From Guillardia theta CCMP2712 (lineage: Eukaryota > Cryptophyceae > Pyrenomonadales > Geminigeraceae), in the NCBI RefSeq assembly GCF_000315625.1, contig NW_005434561.1, positions 27,535-91,534 on the forward strand: a DNA stretch of 64,000 nt, written 5' to 3'. How positions within the stretch are numbered: position 1 is the stretch's first letter; each line of letters begins with the position of its first letter. A program made the position numbers and the translations under genes. The notes under the pieces are model-generated. The model ran no database searches. It was not told the DNA's origin and saw only the letters and a list, made by a program, of their open reading frames with translations. This document shows positions 35,172 through 48,918 of this stretch, piece after piece.

Positions 35172-35726
35172 ATGGACACGACTGATATGGATGAGATGAG
35201 TGAGCTAGACGATGGAGAATCTGAATTTCGAGAAGTCTGGCGGCAAAGGGACTTGGAGCACAGGAAATGTCTGGAGGAGGCTTTCAAGGTGATAGACTGC
35301 ACTGCAGACGTTAATGTGCAGGCCATGTACGATCCGGGCAAGTACTACTATGAGGAGGAAGGCAATGAATTCGAGGAGTGCTGCTTTTTCCGAATATTTT
35401 TCGAGGAGGACGTTTTCTGGGACCATTTCTTTGATAGGACGGTGTTCAATAAATGTTGGGTTCTAGCGAGTAATGATTATTTCATGAAGATATTGGATTA
35501 TCACGGGGATATTTTCAGAGTGATGACACCGATCATGCCCATACCAATGAGATTGTACATTCTCAAAGAGCTGTTGGCATGGTTGCGCAAGGAACAGAAA
35601 TGCATAGGCGATTTTGCGGAAATTTTTCAATTTATTTGCCATGTTCTTCCTGAGAACATGGATTTCAAGAGGCATGTGCTCTGTCACTACATCTATTTCT
35701 ATTATAAACAAAATCTCATTCCGTAG
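35172..35726 (+). CDS. Hypothetical acidic protein, single exon
   Basis: 184 aa from the first in-frame ATG. Not recognised. The N-terminus is acidic (MDTTDMDEMSELDDGESEFREVW). The rest is aromatic and Cys-containing (YYYEEEGNEFEECCFFRIFFEEDVFWDHFFDR) and looks like a folded all-helical domain ending FKRHVLCHYIYFYYKQNLIP. There is no signal peptide. Its third codon positions are more AT-rich than those of neighbouring genes, and it has no introns, so it may be a young, retroposed or transferred gene. An AATAAAG poly(A)-like signal at 35756-35762 supports expression. Confidence 0.65.
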   Translation: MDTTDMDEMSELDDGESEFREVWRQRDLEHRKCLEEAFKVIDCTADVNVQAMYDPGKYYYEEEGNEFEECCFFRIFFEEDVFWDHFFDRTVFNKCWVLASNDYFMKILDYHGDIFRVMTPIMPIPMRLYILKELLAWLRKEQKCIGDFAEIFQFICHVLPENMDFKRHVLCHYIYFYYKQNLIP

Positions 35727-35734
35727 AAACGAGC

Positions 35735-37660
35735 TAGCCCGCTAGTATAAAATTGCAATAAAGAAAACAGTGCCATACTTTCCTTGCTTCCTTATGTTTT
35801 TTTTCAAATTCCTGTTTTTTCCTTGCTTACATAGATTGAATTCGTCTTTGTAGGAAGTAAAAGTATCCATGAAAGAAAGACTCTCAAACCCAACTGTGCT
35901 CAGAGGACCTGATAGTAGCCAAGCCTTATAAACTTCGAAGTTTCACTTTCCGAAGTTCCGAAGTTCACCGCTGTGGTAAGTTGGCCACGCCACGCCGGAT
36001 TGCCCGCCGTGATTCGTCACAGTGCCGGGCACTGCGGCAAGGCCGGGCTCGGCCGCGGCGCCCGGCGCGCGCCGCGGCTCAGCTCGACTCGCCGAGGCGG
36101 CCCACTGCCGGGCACGGCCTAGGCTACTTGAAGTTGCCAGTGGCCAGTGAACTGACCGTGATCCGTTTGGCCTGTGCGACAGTGTCAGGGTCAAGCCTTT
36201 ACTCAAAGTTAAGTCAAGCCTCCTCGACTCTCCTGATTGTCCTCGTACTGATTTTAACTTAACTTTGAGTAAAGTAGACCGTGATCCGGCTTGCTAAACG
36301 CGTCCGCGTTGAATTGTGAGGGAACAATGGAAGTGAGGGACCCGACCCAGGCCGCCGGGCCCGCGTGGCGGCGCTGACAGCCCGGGCCGCCGGCCCGGCC
36401 GGGCGCGGCCCGGTGACCGTCAGCGTCAGTCCGTTGACTCTACCGTACTACCGTCCGTCACCCCGTGGCACGTGCCAGGCAGATAAGGTCAGACTGCGAT
36501 GATACGATGTGATATGTCAACGATTTGACGGGGACGCACTCTGAGAACTCTTTGAAAAGAAGTCTTTTCAACTTACAAAGAACGTCGAGCATGTAAAAAC
36601 ATGACAAACCGGCATTTCTCTGCATCCTGCTCCTGCCTGCTCCTGCCGTTAATCTTGCCCAGCGTGGAGGATCCCAGCACATATCTTTGATTCATTGTTG
36701 TGATCATGATTAAGTCAGCCGACAAGACTGTTTTCCTCAGCTATTTTGGTTCCGGTGCCACCCCTTGCGTTGTATCAGACAAAGATGATATGGTCACAGC
36801 TTTGCGAACTCAATCTCTGCCTCAGGAAAACGAGTTACAAAACAAAGTATGTCAACCATTTGAACATCTTTTAGCGAGTAGCATTCCTGCTCAAATCAAG
36901 AGTTAGATAATATGATATTCTTTAAACACAACAAGTTGTTATAAGACCGTAAGATGTTATTCTATTTTACAAAAAATAAACTCAAAAACCAATGGCTTAT
37001 CATCGTTTTTTCGGTAGGTTGGTATGGCATCATTAAAAGAATTTTCATGAGTGTTTGACTTTGTGAACATATAAGGTTACTTTGTGAATATATAAGTTTA
37101 TTGTACCAGCGGAGCTAAGACTTAAGAATCGTTCGATGATATCATAAATCTTAATTCATCCTGCTTCATTACGCCGATATTGAAATGAGTAACTTACTTT
37201 GGGGCAGACTTCAACTAGGATCATGCTTCAACCAAGCAGATGGATGTTATTCATCCTACCCCGAACATCAACATATTGTAACGGGTGATGTTATTGATTC
37301 ACTTCAAAGAAAAACCACGAGCTACGACTTGACAAAAGTCTATTACGACTTGAGTCCTTCATAAGACTCTACAAAGGATTATGCCATGTAGAAGGATCCC
37401 ACATCTGCGATAAGCTTAATTCCCAGTGCTCAAAGCAACGCAGCCGTCACCACACTAGTTTCTCCTGCAAGATATCTTTCAACGCTTTGCTTCTCGAACT
37501 TCTTCTCTTCAGCAGATCGCAGTCTGTTCCTCACACAACATCACTAAATTTCAAAATGTTGTTGCCAAAAAACCACCTGGGCGAAGTGAGGTCAATGTCC
37601 CAATTACCAGCAGCGAGCGACTGAGTGCTTGGGGTTGAGAGCTGCATCAAACCATGATCA
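35735..37660. other. Gene-poor region with GC-rich islands then AT-rich DNA
   Basis: 35935-36140 and 36300-36440 are GC-rich islands (TTCCGAAGTTCCGAAGTT; GGCCCGGCCGGGC). 36198-36215 and 36252-36273 are inverted copies of the ACTCAAAGTTAAGTT motif separated by 36 bp. 36690-37400 is AT-rich; a 68-codon frame at 36700-36906 is too weak to call. 37576-37625 carries a copy of a 44-nt exon (see finding). Confidence 0.6.
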
Positions 37661-37677
37661 ATCATCGAATTACTCAT

Positions 37678-38600
37678 TCATTTCTTTGCGGCAGACCTCC
37701 TTGAGCGACTTCCTGCGAATCCTATTGGCGTAAAGTGCATGCCAGCTGGCCGGGTCCCAGGGCTAACAAGGTCAGTTCTCACGTCGTATGTCAGCGCGTC
37801 AAAACCTACCACAGAGCTCTCTCCATTCTGATATCTCTGATACGCCTGCTGATTGTATTTATGCTCTTCTGCTCTTTTCAATCTGCACCATAACACAATC
37901 AAGAACGAAAATTCCCTTGTGCCCTTGCCTGGATGACGTCTGGTCTACATCCCAGTTACCGTGGGCTAAAGACTGAACACGCATATTTCTGGCCTGTTGA
38001 TGGTTATAAATGCGTAAGTTTCTGGGAAGATAAACATACATAGACAGGGGTCGGCTCCCCTCGAGCGATTCTCTCGTCCTGTTCGATGTCAAACAAATCA
38101 ATCTTTTACATGAATGGTTTGGCAATCAACCGCTTGCTTCCAGAATTTGTCCATCTCTTGCATTCGGCGAGACGAGGTTCTCTGCTCGATGTTCCATGGA
38201 GCAGAGTTCAACATCTAGCATGCGAGGTCATCGCCAGAGGATTCTGACAAAGAAGCATTTACCTGCTTGGTGGCATATGGCGGGTAGACCTCCAACAGTT
38301 GCGACCTGATGTTCAGAGATGAGCACACCTTCATATCTTAGATCGCATGTCCATACCCGTGAGCCGACTTGTGGTGGACAACGAGAACCACCATGGACAC
38401 CAAAAATATCACACAGCTGGCAGCAGCAATGCCTGAGAACCATCATCGTGAGCGACACATACAACCCGGTCTACATCAGGTATGACGAGAAGGAAGTTAA
38501 CAGCACAGACAGGAGCATGAAGAAACGAAGTGGATTCCACTGACGTGCATGCTGGCCTCGCAAGGACACGTACCTGCCAGCCCCATCGCGACATGCCGCG
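37678..38600 (-). CDS. Hypothetical membrane protein, multi-exon
   Basis: Not recognised. The exon near 38590-38270 includes a hydrophobic stretch (FFMLLSVLLTSFSSYL), then LYVSLTMMVLRHCCCQLCDIFGVHGG and VWTCDLRYEGVLISEHQVATVGG. An exon near 38200-38110 reads SAPWNIEQRTSSRRMQEMDKFWKQAVDCQTIH. A 44-nt exon (37932-37975) encodes SLAHGNWDVDQTSS. The last exon reads YQRYQNGESSVVGFDALTYD and RPAGMHFTPIGFAGSRSRRSAAKK, stop at 37678-37680. Borders are plausible, but the start is not found and at least one junction (near 38480) is unsolved. Confidence 0.45.
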
Positions 38601-38639
38601 AAGAGCCATACATTTTGGCACACAAACTGGCGCCGTGCA

Positions 38640-39740
38640 ACTGTGACCGGGAACTTAACCGGCCGTACGCCGTTATTTGCCGTTACGTGGGGATGAGGGA
38701 TGCAGGGGATGAGCGGGGATGAAGGGCCCTCGCTGCTAAAATGAGACCTCTTGGGCTTGACCCCGGGCTAGCAGAAAGAGATGGGGGTATAGGTAAGGGG
38801 ATTCTTAAATGAGACAATAAGGTAAAAGCTGAAGGGGGGATGGTGGTAAGGATGCTCTAGGAGCTAATCGCCCAGGGAGTCTGCCAGGGAGTATGCACGA
38901 GGACGACAAGGGTGGGCAGCAGCAATGAATGCGCACATAAAGAGCGACGTGTATAAGATGAGAGGAAGAGGACGAGAGAGAGAGAGTATGTATGCATGCA
39001 CTTGAAGAGTTGTTGATGCTACTCCCTTAATCACTTCGGTCTTGATCGAACACGACAAAGTCATGTTGTGAATCGAGCACCGGTGCCTTCCTAGGTTTTG
39101 ACCTGGAGAGGACAGATGAGGAGGAGAGAAAACCACGACCAAAAGTTTTACTAGTGATGTAGGACGCATGTATGATCAGTCAGTGTTCATTCCTGCAAGG
39201 GGCTGAAACGGTTCGAGCTCTGCTCGTTGATCAAAGTTAGTACACTGAAAGTGAGTCGGGTCATGAATGGAGCGAGAGCTCTACATTCTCGGCATGACGC
39301 TGAGGAAGATAGTGAAACATCAACGTGATTTGAAATACGATTTGAACGATGTTCGATTCACCATGCTCCCTGCTGCTGCTGCTGCTTCAAACTCTTAACA
39401 GTGGTTTAGATACGTCCCTGAAGATGACCAAGGGTCTTACCCGCGGGCACTTATGGAAGAGCTCCAATGAGAATGTGAGAATGATTTGATGTTGAACTGC
39501 CAAGAGTGTGAGTGCTCCCCCAGGTGCTACAAGTGGTGGATCATGAGAGAGAGGCTGAGTTCGAAGGAGACCCGAAGCTCCTTGACGCGCACAACCTGAG
39601 CTTCGAAAGGTTCTCCTTGCCTCTCAGATGATCTCAAGGCAGACGAGGGTGTGCAGGTCCCCCGTCGGTATCGAGCTGTTCCAGATAGTTGCAGGTTGAT
39701 GCGCAGAGGTTTGTATTACAACTCGTAACTTTCGTCCCTT
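38640..39740. other. Intergenic, no gene seen
   Basis: 38690-38850 is G-rich (GGGGATGAGGG). The rest is mixed sequence with no frame that looks coding. The first exon(s) of the PRPP synthetase gene probably lie in 39480-39740 but could not be fixed. Confidence 0.45.
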
Positions 39741-39743
39741 CAG

Positions 39744-41575
<1,832 letters not shown>

Positions 41576-41929
41576 GCGACAGTGCGCGACGTCCGAAGCA
41601 AACCAGCTTCTCGCCCATGTGAAGCTCTTGTATAGTCAAACCTCCCACAACCTCTCTTCGTGTTGTCTCTGAACTCTCTTGACCCTGTTTGTTTTCCTTT
41701 AATCCTGTGTGATGCTACGTCACGTCCTGAGAGGCAAATGCAGAATAAACTTCAGTGCAGCTGATAGACGATCTAGACCCATACTTGATTGAAATTTAGA
41801 GGTAGGCAATGCAAACTCGCCTCAGAGGAAAGAAATGACTGTCTTTGAGACAGCAAATTGCTCCTACACTCGAATTTAGAGGAATGATGCGGACTTGATG
41901 AGTCTCCTCAAATAGTCGCAATGTGAGAG

Positions 41930-42105
41930 AATGGAGAGGAGGGAGAGGAGAGGAGAGGAGAGGAGAGGAGAGGAGAGGAGAGGAGAGGAGAGGAGAGGAG
42001 AGGCGAGGCGAGGCGAGGAGAGGAGAGGAGAGGAGAGGAGAGGAGAGGAGAGAGGAGAGGAGAGGAGAGGAGAGGAGAGGAGAGGAGGGGAGGGGAGGGG
42101 AGAGG
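41930..42105. repeat. AGAGG pentanucleotide microsatellite
   Basis: Same 5-bp unit as at 413-574 but with AGGCG and AGGGG variants in the middle and right part, so older. It lies between the PRPP synthetase and lipase genes; 41580-41925 and 42110-42400 hold nothing I can call. Confidence 0.95.
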
Positions 42106-42410
42106 AGAGAGGGATGGAGTGAGATAATTTGAATAAGAATATCCTGGATAGATGATATTCGTTTTCTTTTCTTGGTTGTTTTGTGTGGTCAAGTGTCAGT
42201 GACTTTGCCTAGAGGTCGTGTAGACTGGTAATGGTTGTGACTTGGGAGAGAGAATTGAGTGAGGTAGATGCGATGCTTCTCATCAATTGTAGATTGTTTA
42301 TTGATGCCTTGAATATGTGCAGATGAAATAGCACCACATGCTTTTATGAGGGGGAAAGCACTCGGGAATTGCGAAACCAAATAACTCTGCTAAGAATCTG
42401 GAACGGCGCC

Positions 42411-45400
42411 ATGATGTTTGTTGAAGGCGACCAGATGGAACGCACAAACAGCGGGGATTCTATCATATCGAAGCACAACTCATCCTCAAACTCAGTCAAC
42501 GAACTTCTCACCAACAACTTTGCTTCGCCAGTCCCTGACCTCTCCTCTTTGTCATACGTAGACTTCGATGTAAGAACTTTTTTCCGCGAGTTCGATCCTA
42601 TCTCGTCCGCTTGCTGGATGACAGCTGGACTGTTTGAGATCTTCTTCATCCGCATCCCTGACTTGTTGTGCGATTTTCTGCCCTACTGCGGCTCAGTGGT
42701 ATCAGGAGCGGCGCTATACATCTTCGCTCAAACCCTCGCGCTCCTGTGGGGGTTCTTGGCCATTGCCGTTGCAGTCTTATGCACCAAGACGGTCAATCAC
42801 ATCGAGAACTGCTGGTTTGACCACCAGCTGACGAGCTCGACTTGTGCTGAGCCGGTATGGAGGATCCTTGTGTTTGTCTACATCTACTACTGTGTGATGG
42901 ACATATTCTGGATCCTCGCCAAGTCTCTCTTTGAAGTGGGCTGGGAGATGTACGGGGACTTCCCAGGAGCACGCATTCTGCTGAACCCCAAGATCTACTT
43001 CCACGAGGTCTTCGGGGAGGAGAAGCGACAGGAACAGGAACCCAGCAAGGACGGGAGTGCGAGGGCCCTGCTAGGGAGGGTCCAGTACAAGTGTCTGCTG
43101 ATCCCGCTACTCGTGATCTTCATCGTGTCAGTCCTGCTCTCCGCACTTCAGATATGTGCTGATGTCTTCTGCCGGGAGAAAGAGTCTCCTTGGATCCTTG
43201 AGTTGCTCGCAAGACCCTCGTCGAGACTCTCCCGTACTCTGAGGTTCACCCTCTTCATAGGGCTGCTGCAGTGGGCACAGACGTTCCACGCTATCTTTCC
43301 GAGGTGGTACAGGACCTTGAACAAGCTCAGAGGCGCTGCCGTCCTCAAGTCCTTCTTCATCTTCGTCGGAATCCCCTCCGGCGCTCGCCTGATGGAGTGG
43401 ACCCTCCATCCCGGCGAGCCTTCAAGGATCTTCCCTGGCCTCTCCCACACGACCATCGACAACATCCTCGTCATCGCCTGGACGGGCATCTTCCTCTTCG
43501 CCTCCTCGGAGATCCTGCGCCTCCCCCTCAAAGACCTCAAGGAGGCGGGCCTGCAGAAGGAGATGTTCAAGGACTCGAAGCTCTGGTGCCGGCAGACGCT
43601 GAGGTTCAAGTTCATGCTGGTGTCGTGCGAGGTACTTCACTTCATCCGGGGGGTCCTGTCGGCCAGGATGGGCTTCACCTTCTCTCAGAACGATCTTATC
43701 CTCATCTCCCTCGAGTACCCCATCCTCCTGGTCGTCATCTGGGTCTCCGTCTACTGCTCCCTGGTCCTCTCCTACCATGACCTCGCCCTCGTCTCCTTGA
43801 CCCCCGTCCTCTCCTCTTTGGGCTCGAAGCTGCTGGGGGTCGAAGCTTGGGGCATCGTAGTCTTTGTAACCCTCCACCTCGAAGGCTTCCTGGTGGACCG
43901 AACCGCCTCCTCCTCCAAACTCATCCAGGGCTTCCGCAAGTCTCGTCTCCTCTTCGACTCTCAGCAGCACAGTGCCTCCGCTGCCACGGAACCGCGCATG
44001 GCCAACGGGTACGAGAGGAAGCTGGGAGGACAGATCGCGCACGTCTTTCTGCTCATAGCGTTGGGCTTCTGGTGCTTCCTGGCCATGCTAGGCATTCTCT
44101 CTGCTATCCAGGTCGACCAGGTCAGAGGAAAAGGAGGACGAGGAGGAGAGGGAAACAACAGCTGACACCCTGCAGGGCTGGTTCCCCGCAAACGCTTTCA
44201 TAGCTCTCGACAAAGTTTCCGACAACTCCACCAAGATCTTTCACGACTTCGGTCACCGGCGGTCGAGCCCTGCAGTCGCTCACCTGGCTGACAGGTACCC
44301 TCACCCTCAGCAAGCGACTGTCTCCCGGCCCCCACGCATCCTATGTGGGTCTACCCGAGTACGCGATCTGCAACAACGAGTTCTGGGGTATGAGAGCCAT
44401 CGACTACGGGCTCCTCTCCCTCGCTGCTTACTTCGGCCCAAAGGAGGTCAGAAACTCGTCCGTTGGTTCTCCCCTTCCTTCGTTCTCTCCCTCCTTTCCT
44501 CCTCCCTTCCTCCTCCTCCTGCCTCTTCCGTTGCGCTTGTCTACCCTGCTCCCAGCTACTCCTTAGCAGCTCCCTACAGGTCGACGCCGTCCTATCTGCT
44601 TTCTTTCCTCAGCAGAGCTGCACCAGTCTTCATGACAAGTATGCTCCTCCACCGTGACCGCAGCCCCTGATGGCCGCGCAGGAAGCTCGAAGACGCGTTC
44701 GACACGTGCAGGAACTCGAAGCTTCCTCGGCACGTCGATCAGCATGAAGGAGTCGACCCGTCCCAGAAGTTCTGGACGGAGGTGAGAGGAGCGGGGAGGG
44801 GGGAAGGTCATGACAGGGAGGGGCTGCCAGGTTGTCTTCGAGGAAAGAAACTTGACTGTCATCTCCGTTCGCGGCACAGAGTTTTGGAGGCTCAGTGACT
44901 GGCTCGAGGACGTGCGCATGTGGACCGAGCCAGCAGGTCTGACCGCCTCCTCCTCCTTGAGCTCTGTCACGCTACCGCAGTCTTCACTCTCCTCTCCAAC
45001 GTCTTCCCCACCATCAACATCTGGTCCCCGCAAGCCACCGCGATGGTGACGGACACATACCAGGCAAGTGCCCAGCTTGTCTGTCTTCCTGACCTGCTCC
45101 TCGGCATCCGTTGCCTTATTTGCAGTCCCTTCCCTTGTTTCTCTTCTCCTTCAATCTGCCTCCACTCCCCTTGCCGACTCTCTTCCCTCCCTCTCTTCCT
45201 TCTTACCAGATTTCCAGAGCCTTCTGAAGGCGATCGGACTTCCAGACTCAGAGGTACCTTCCCTTCCTCCTCCGCTCCCTTCCTATCCCTTTCTCACCTC
45301 CTCAATCCTTCTCTCTTCTCTTCATCCACCGCTCTCTCTCCCCTTCCCTTCCTCGCCTTCCTCTTTCCCCCTCAACCCGCAAACCTCCTCCACCATTCAT

Positions 45401-46141
45401 CTCCCTGCTCACCTTGCTTGCAGTACAAGTACAATCGCCTCGTCCGTCACATCCGCCATCGAGTTCTCCCTCGAACGCCTCCGGGCCATCAGGTAGTTCT
45501 CACCGGCCACTCCCTCGGCGGGGGAATTGCTCATGTAGTAGCTGCGCTGCTCAACCTGCCGGCCGTGGCCTTCAACCCTCCGGGGGTGTACAAGTCCCTT
45601 GCCAAGCACCTGCACTGGCACGGAGAGGAGAGGAGGCAGATGCTGCATGCTGCGCACAACCGGACGGTGACGGTGCTGGCGGAGAACGACTTCATCGGCC
45701 GCCTCTTCGACTCGCACGCGGGGCTGGTGCAGACCATCACATGCAGCACCGACCAGATGGGACCCCTGGGCTGCCACATGATCGAAAACGCCGTGTGCAA
45801 CCTGCTCCGGCACTGCAACAACGACCCCCGATGGCAGGTGAGGCGACAAGACGCTTTTTCCTCCCTCACCCTCCCCGCAGACTTGCTGGTACTCGTACGA
45901 CATGCAGCCGCTGAAGAAGGGACTCACTCCGTCCTTGAAGGGGCTGCGGGAGAAGCTGCAGATGCTGGCAGAGCGAGTGAGGGAGAAGAGCAGAGCAGGG
46001 AACCTCTCAGTCATGGTTGAGATGCTTCTGACCCTCGTCGCCATCCTCGCCACCATCTCACTGAGCCTGCGGCTAGTCTTCATGTCCGTCCTGGACGTTA
46101 AGATAACCTCCAACCTCGACCTGCCCAAGCAGCCGCACTGA
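42411..46141 (+). CDS. Polytopic membrane class 3 lipase, multi-exon
   Basis: Membrane lipase, possibly diacylglycerol-lipase-like by fold and topology. Exon 1 (42411-44120) encodes 570 residues with about ten hydrophobic segments (for example VSGAALYIFAQTLALLWGFLAIAVAVL, IPLLVIFIVSVLLSALQI, HVFLLIALGFWCFLAMLGIL). Following exons begin at 44176 (GWFPANAFIALDKVSD) and after 44294 (PEYAICNNEFWGMRAIDYGLLSLAAYFGPKE). Then come VVFEERNLTVISVRGTEFWRLSDWLEDVR, VFTLLSNVFPTINIW, and VVLTGHSLGGGIAHVVAALLN with the nucleophile elbow GHSLGG. Candidate triad partners are Asp in AENDFIGR and His in GCHMIEN. The tail has one more hydrophobic helix (VEMLLTLVAILATISLSLRLVF) before the stop at 46139-46141. The start ATG 42411 is followed directly by a second ATG. 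Substrate unknown. Confidence 0.85.
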
Positions 46142-46277
46142 AGGCGAGCGGGTGGGAGACAAGCTCAGAGGGAGTGAGAGTGTGAGAGTGAGAGAGGAGT
46201 GAGAGAAGACGGGGGAGCAGGAGCTTGTCAGAGAGCAGATAAATGTAAACATAACAGTGAAAAAGCGCTTTCTATCC

Positions 46278-48062
46278 TCATGCGTTGTACTTGGCCGAGG
46301 CTACCTCCAGGTCCCGCAGGTCTTGTTGCTGCAATTCAGTCAGTACTCTACTTCCCTTCCTCCTCCTAATACCAGGCTCGCGGGGAGGACGATCCCCTTC
46401 TTGGAGTACTGCTTGAGAAGATCCTTGATGGACTGGCCGTACCTGAGGGGCGAAGACGTCAGGAGCACGTGAGACAAGCACTGGCGACAGTCATACTGAT
46501 GAGCATCTGACTGTGAGAGCTGCTTGCCGAACAGTTCCTTCTGCAGCTTGTGATCCGTGTCCTCGATCTCCTGCAGCAGCCTCGTCACTCACGTGCCACC
46601 ATCGGCACTTCCCTGCCTTATCGCTCTCCGCCGTCGACTGGAAGAGAGGAAGGTTGAAGATCTGAATCCCTCCCTGCTTCCTCACTGGTTGAAGCGCTTC
46701 CACCTCCTCAGCCACCAGGTTGCTGGAAGGAGAGGGTCAGCAGCCGATCTCTCATCGCGAGCATCTACTTGAATCTGCTCTCTGCTGACTTCTCGGCAGC
46801 ACCGGCTGCCAGGTACTTGGCAAGGCTGTCGGCGACGGACTGCAGGCTGTGAGCACAGGAAAGGGATGGTCTTTCACTCACCTGACTGTACTGGGGCAGC
46901 TGAGAGCTGAAGAGGTTTTCTCCTGCAGTGCCGCTTGTGTTCCCGGGGTCCATGACCTGCGGTGATATGAGGGGAAGAGGAGGGAGGGAAGGTAGGGAGG
47001 GGAGGGAGTGAGGGAGGGATCGAACCTTGTGGGTCTGCAGCCAGGCTTGCGAGCCCTGATCGGGCATCCACGTTCTCTGCTGGCAGAACTCTTCGCCGAA
47101 GGGCTTCTGACAGAAGGAGCTTGTGAAGCCTGTGGCAACGGTCGGTGATTCGGAGACGTTCCGACTTAAACTTGTCAAGTTACCTGTGCAAGGGCCACCA
47201 GCCTCATGGAGCTTGCTGGTCATGTCCGGCTTGCAGAGATCCTGCTGGAGCATCTACGCAACCCGTGAGTTGTTCAGCCCTCGACTCTAGAAGTTGTGTG
47301 CTGCTGCTGCACCTGCCCCGGCCTGAAGTCTTGACCGCAGCTGTTGCACTGACATTCGAAAAGGACTCTAATCGCCAAGCACTGGGCTTGTGCTGACTGG
47401 ATGTCGTCAGCATAGACCTTCTTGATCTCATCTTTCTCGACTTCAAACTGTTGAATGTCTTGTGTGAGAGATCTTGATGGTTTCAGGTGCAATCAAGTAT
47501 CTCACTGTCGCTTTGCATTGCTCATCACAAGCATTGGCGGGAGGGGGTCCTTGCTGCAAGGTTGGGTATGACGTATAGGGACCATTGGCCTGCAACTCAT
47601 GGTTCAACATGAGCGACAAGGACTATGAGACAGGTTCCTCGCTGTACCTTAGCATTCAATCGCTGGTAAGCTGAGAGAAAATCGTTATCTGCATGGCTCG
47701 AAAGCAGCTCAGCGGTCTTACCCATATAGCGAGGATCATATCGAGCGTACGCTTGCGGGTTTGCTGGGAAGGCCGGCATGTTGCTCAGCTCGTGCTGCCA
47801 TGTTCCCAACGGAGCTGAGAAGGCAATGGTCAGGCTACCAAGAGATGATATCCATCATTGAAACATGTGAACCTGAGTTCTCGTCAGCCCACAGTTTCGA
47901 GGCTGACATACTGGTTCGCAAGGGAGAGTCGAGCTCTCCTCTTGGAGAGATCGCAGTGATGACCAAGGCGGTCGCAAGCAGACCGAATGACAGCATGGCG
48001 ACTGATCTCCACGAATCCACCCGTGCACTCCCCGTCTCCTCAGGCAGCCTGTATGGTCCCAA
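46278..48062 (-). CDS. Signal-anchor Cys-rich protein, multi-exon
   Basis: Not recognised. From the ATG at 48062 a transmembrane anchor (VAMLSFGLLATALVITAISP) follows a 22-residue N-terminus. The first intron (GTTCAC...CTTCTCAG) joins ADENS to APLGTWQHELSNMPAFPANP in phase. Later exons read ANGPYTSYPTLQQGPPPANACDEQC, FEVEKDEIKKVYADDIQSAQAQCLAIRVLFECQCNSCG, MLQQDLCKPDMTSKLHEAGGPCTG, SFCQKPFGEEFCQQRTWMPDQGSQAW, VMDPGNTSGTAGENLFSSQLPQ, VEALQPVRKQGGIQIFNLPLF and MTRLLQEIEDTDHKLQKELFGKQL, with the end LQQQDLRDLEVASAKYNA (stop 46278-46280). Paired Cys residues suggest a lumenal or secreted domain. It is convergent with the lipase gene (stops 136 bp apart). Confidence 0.65.
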
Positions 48063-48340
48063 TATCAGTCACATAATCACAGAGTGCTGCTCTCCTTAGC
48101 ACTTCTCTTGATCTCTTCCTCCTGCCTCGCTCGCCTCCATCACTTTCTCTCCCCAGCATCTCATCGTCGCTTACCTTCCTTCCTCCTCGTCCGCCATGGC
48201 TGCCTCAGGAGCTCTATTTCGGGCGACCTGACTTGACAGCCGATCAAGTGGGGCTGAGTGGAGATGAGGGCACAATTGGCCTTACAACGGTCGGTTAACG
48301 GTTGAGCGAAGAAAGGGGAACTAGGGAAGAAGAGCAGAAG

Positions 48341-48344
48341 GAAG

Positions 48345-48425
<81 letters not shown>

Positions 48426-48432
48426 TTGTTGT

Positions 48433-48516
<84 letters not shown>

Positions 48517-48876
48517 GGATGATGATGAGGAGGAGGAGGATGATACTGATGATGATGATGATGAGGATGATGATGAGGAGGAGGAGGATGATACTGATGA
48601 TGATGATGAGGATGATGAGAATGATGATTTGTTGNNNNNNNNNNNNNNNNNNNNNNNNNNNNNNNNNNNNNNNNNNNNNNNNNNNNNNNNNNNNNNNNNN
48701 NNNNNNNNNNNNNNNNNNNNNNNNNNNNNNNNNNATGATGATGATGATGATGAAGATGAGGATGATGATGAGGAGGAGGATGTTGTTGTTGTTGTTGTTG
48801 ATGATGATGATGATGATGAGGAGGAGGAGGAGGAGGAAGATGAGGATGATGATGATGATGTTGTTGTTGTTGTTGT

Positions 48877-48918
<42 letters not shown>

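Noticed and set aside
36700-36906. 68-codon frame in AT-rich DNA
   Set aside because: Too short, no splice context and no recognisable composition.
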